This document shows positions 63,164-64,000 of a stretch of 64,000 nt of DNA, piece by piece. The DNA is taken from NCBI RefSeq assembly GCF_028128615.1, contig NZ_AMDP01000022.1:180406-244405 (forward strand). The letters are read 5' to 3'. Source of the stretch: Enterococcus sp. 5H (GTDB lineage: Bacteria; Bacillota; Bacilli; Lactobacillales; Enterococcaceae). How positions within the stretch are numbered: the stretch's first letter is position 1; each line of letters starts with the position of its first letter. The notes under the pieces were generated by a model. It searched no databases, had not been told where the DNA came from, and saw only the letters and a list, made by a program, of their open reading frames with translations. Made by a program: the position numbers and the translations under genes.

Positions 63164-63357
63164 GCGTGGGACAAAACTACATCCGAATAAACGATGAGAA
63201 AAAAGCAGCTACTCCACTTCGTTACGATCAAATTGTCTTAGATCACGAAGAATATCGTGAGTCGATGATGAACGGTACAAGGTATAGAAAGTGCGTTGCT
63301 TTCTTTAAAAGTTCTAAGAATTGAAGGCTTCGGAAATAAGCACTTTTCCCAGCCTCA
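63164..63357. repeat. Structured intergenic element with TGGGA-type ends
   Basis: Left end gcgtgggacaaaac (63164-63177) and right end cttttcccagcctc (about 63342-63355) form imperfect inverted ends. Inside are dyads cttcgt/acgaag and tcacga/tcgtga, and the word atccgaataaacgatg (63181-63196), which appears inverted at 31676-31691. No reading frame. It resembles the short tgggac-flanked intergenic repeats of low-GC Gram-positive bacteria. Confidence 0.5.
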
Positions 63358-63410
63358 ATTAAGCAAATAAACAATAAAAAGTGTTCCATATTAGAAGGGA
63401 GAGAACTATT

Positions 63411-64000
63411 ATGCAACCAGTAGTAGCATTTGCAATTGTTATGCTTGTTTGGACAATTGGAGAATTTGTTTCAAAAAAGACAAAGGCATTAATTTCAATG
63501 ATGTTAGTCGCGTCAATTATCTTTTTGGTCGGATTTGCAACTGACTTTTTTCCACATGATTTAATTTTAGATTCAGGATTATTAAATATAGGAAATGCGG
63601 TTGTGGGCGTTATCATTGTTCATTTGGGAACGATGATGAGTTTTGCCGATTTAAAAGCTCAATGGCGTACCTTTGTTATTGGTGCAGCAACGGTCGTATT
63701 AATGACGATTATTTTACTGCTAGTAGGAATGCAATTATTTGATACAAATGTAGCAGTAGCAGGAACAGCGTCAATTACAGGGGGCACATTATCTATTTTA
63801 ATGGTTCAGGAAGTTGCCGCTAGAATTTTAGCTGATGGTGGAGATGCGGGTATTTTAAGTGGCTATTTACTAGCAGTTTTTCCGTTATTGGTATTAAATA
63901 TGAAAAATCTAGTTGGCTTTTTAGTGACGGCAAATATTTTGAAAAAAGAAGCGGTTCGGGTGCAAGGCGAATATCGTAAAGGAAACTTGAAATTTATAGA
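63411..64000 (+). CDS. Polytopic membrane transporter, 5' part (3' cut by window edge)
   Basis: An open frame running from ATG 63411 to the window end without a stop, about 196 residues visible. AAGGGAGAG lies upstream. About five hydrophobic helices are visible (about 3-16, 26-44, 64-80, 88-110 and 155-175); the loop NIGNAVVGVIIVHLGTMMS and the Gly-rich turn TASITGGTLSILMVQEVAA are transporter-like. I do not recognise the family with confidence; it could be an anion, amino-acid or organic-acid symporter. An antisense frame of 85 codons over the same region was rejected. Confidence 0.7.
   Translation, partial: MQPVVAFAIVMLVWTIGEFVSKKTKALISMMLVASIIFLVGFATDFFPHDLILDSGLLNIGNAVVGVIIVHLGTMMSFADLKAQWRTFVIGAATVVLMTIILLLVGMQLFDTNVAVAGTASITGGTLSILMVQEVAARILADGGDAGILSGYLLAVFPLLVLNMKNLVGFLVTANILKKEAVRVQGEYRKGNLKFI

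Noticed and set aside
63359..63616. An 85-codon minus-strand frame near the right end
   Set aside because: Overlaps the 5' part of the transporter gene at 63411, which has a ribosome site and membrane helices; the antisense product has no recognisable pattern.
1..64000. CRISPR arrays, insertion sequences, prophage genes, tRNA or rRNA genes, toxin-antitoxin or defence islands
   Set aside because: I looked for direct repeats, transposase or integrase motifs and tRNA-like folds and saw none; the window is chromosomal housekeeping DNA plus a polysaccharide locus.

Overview
The window is low-GC Firmicute DNA, most likely from Enterococcus or a close relative in the Enterococcaceae. The case rests on gene content rather than a search: an EfrA/EfrB-type heterodimeric ABC exporter, rpoY-rnjA, LiaFSR, water-forming NADH oxidase, nrdHIEF and feoAB are all chromosomal housekeeping genes with strong Shine-Dalgarno sites and compact intrinsic terminators. 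I see no tRNA, rRNA, CRISPR array, insertion sequence, integrase or prophage.

Layout. 1-4.1 kb: the 3' end of valS, a DedA/TVP38-like membrane protein and a large YfhO-family membrane protein. 4.4-8.5 kb: folC, a HAD phosphatase, radC, a cold-shock gene, a 49-residue unannotated small protein and a UspA stress protein. 8.6-12.8 kb: a TetR regulator divergent from a MacB/FtsX-type ABC transporter. 12.8-18.7 kb: rnjA and rpoY behind a structured leader, then efrAB. 18.9-25.4 kb: small metabolic and redox genes (gamma-carbonic-anhydrase-like protein, HesB-fold protein, flavin reductase plus ring-cleaving dioxygenase with a DUF24-type operator, SPFH protein, HAD phosphatase, cupin, nox). 25.5-31.7 kb: mltG, greA, liaFSR, ktrA and a cysteine-free HesB-like protein. 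31.8-39.6 kb: an Mga/AtxA-like regulator, a CsbB-like bactoprenol glycosyltransferase, a 2-hydroxyacid dehydrogenase, ispG, a DUF1189 protein, sodA and dapF.

39.7-52.9 kb is the main accessory block: a Wzx/Wzy-type surface polysaccharide locus. It has a BY-kinase module (cpsC, cpsD, cpsB), an initiating phosphosugar transferase, four further glycosyltransferases, a polymerase, a flippase, UDP-galactopyranose mutase and a LytR-CpsA-Psr ligase at the 3' end. The glf gene and a GlfT-like transferase point to galactofuranose in the polymer. YfhO and the CsbB-like transferase, 30 kb apart, probably act together to glycosylate lipoteichoic or wall teichoic acid, so the window carries two separate envelope-glycan systems plus envelope-stress control (LiaFSR).

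53-64 kb: nagB, an MgtC/SapB protein, a DUF92 protein, the class Ib ribonucleotide reductase operon nrdHIEF (minus strand) with tandem NrdR boxes, feoAB with a Fur box and a 43-residue cysteine-rich FeoB-associated peptide, and the 5' part of a polytopic membrane transporter cut by the window edge.

The least explained items are a roughly 150-nt multi-hairpin region upstream of rpoY-rnjA, a structured intergenic element near 31.7 kb that shares a 16-nt word (inverted) with a 200-nt structured element near 63.2 kb, the 49-residue protein at 7.8 kb, the radC start site buried in a terminator-like hairpin, and ispG in what looks like a mevalonate-pathway lineage.
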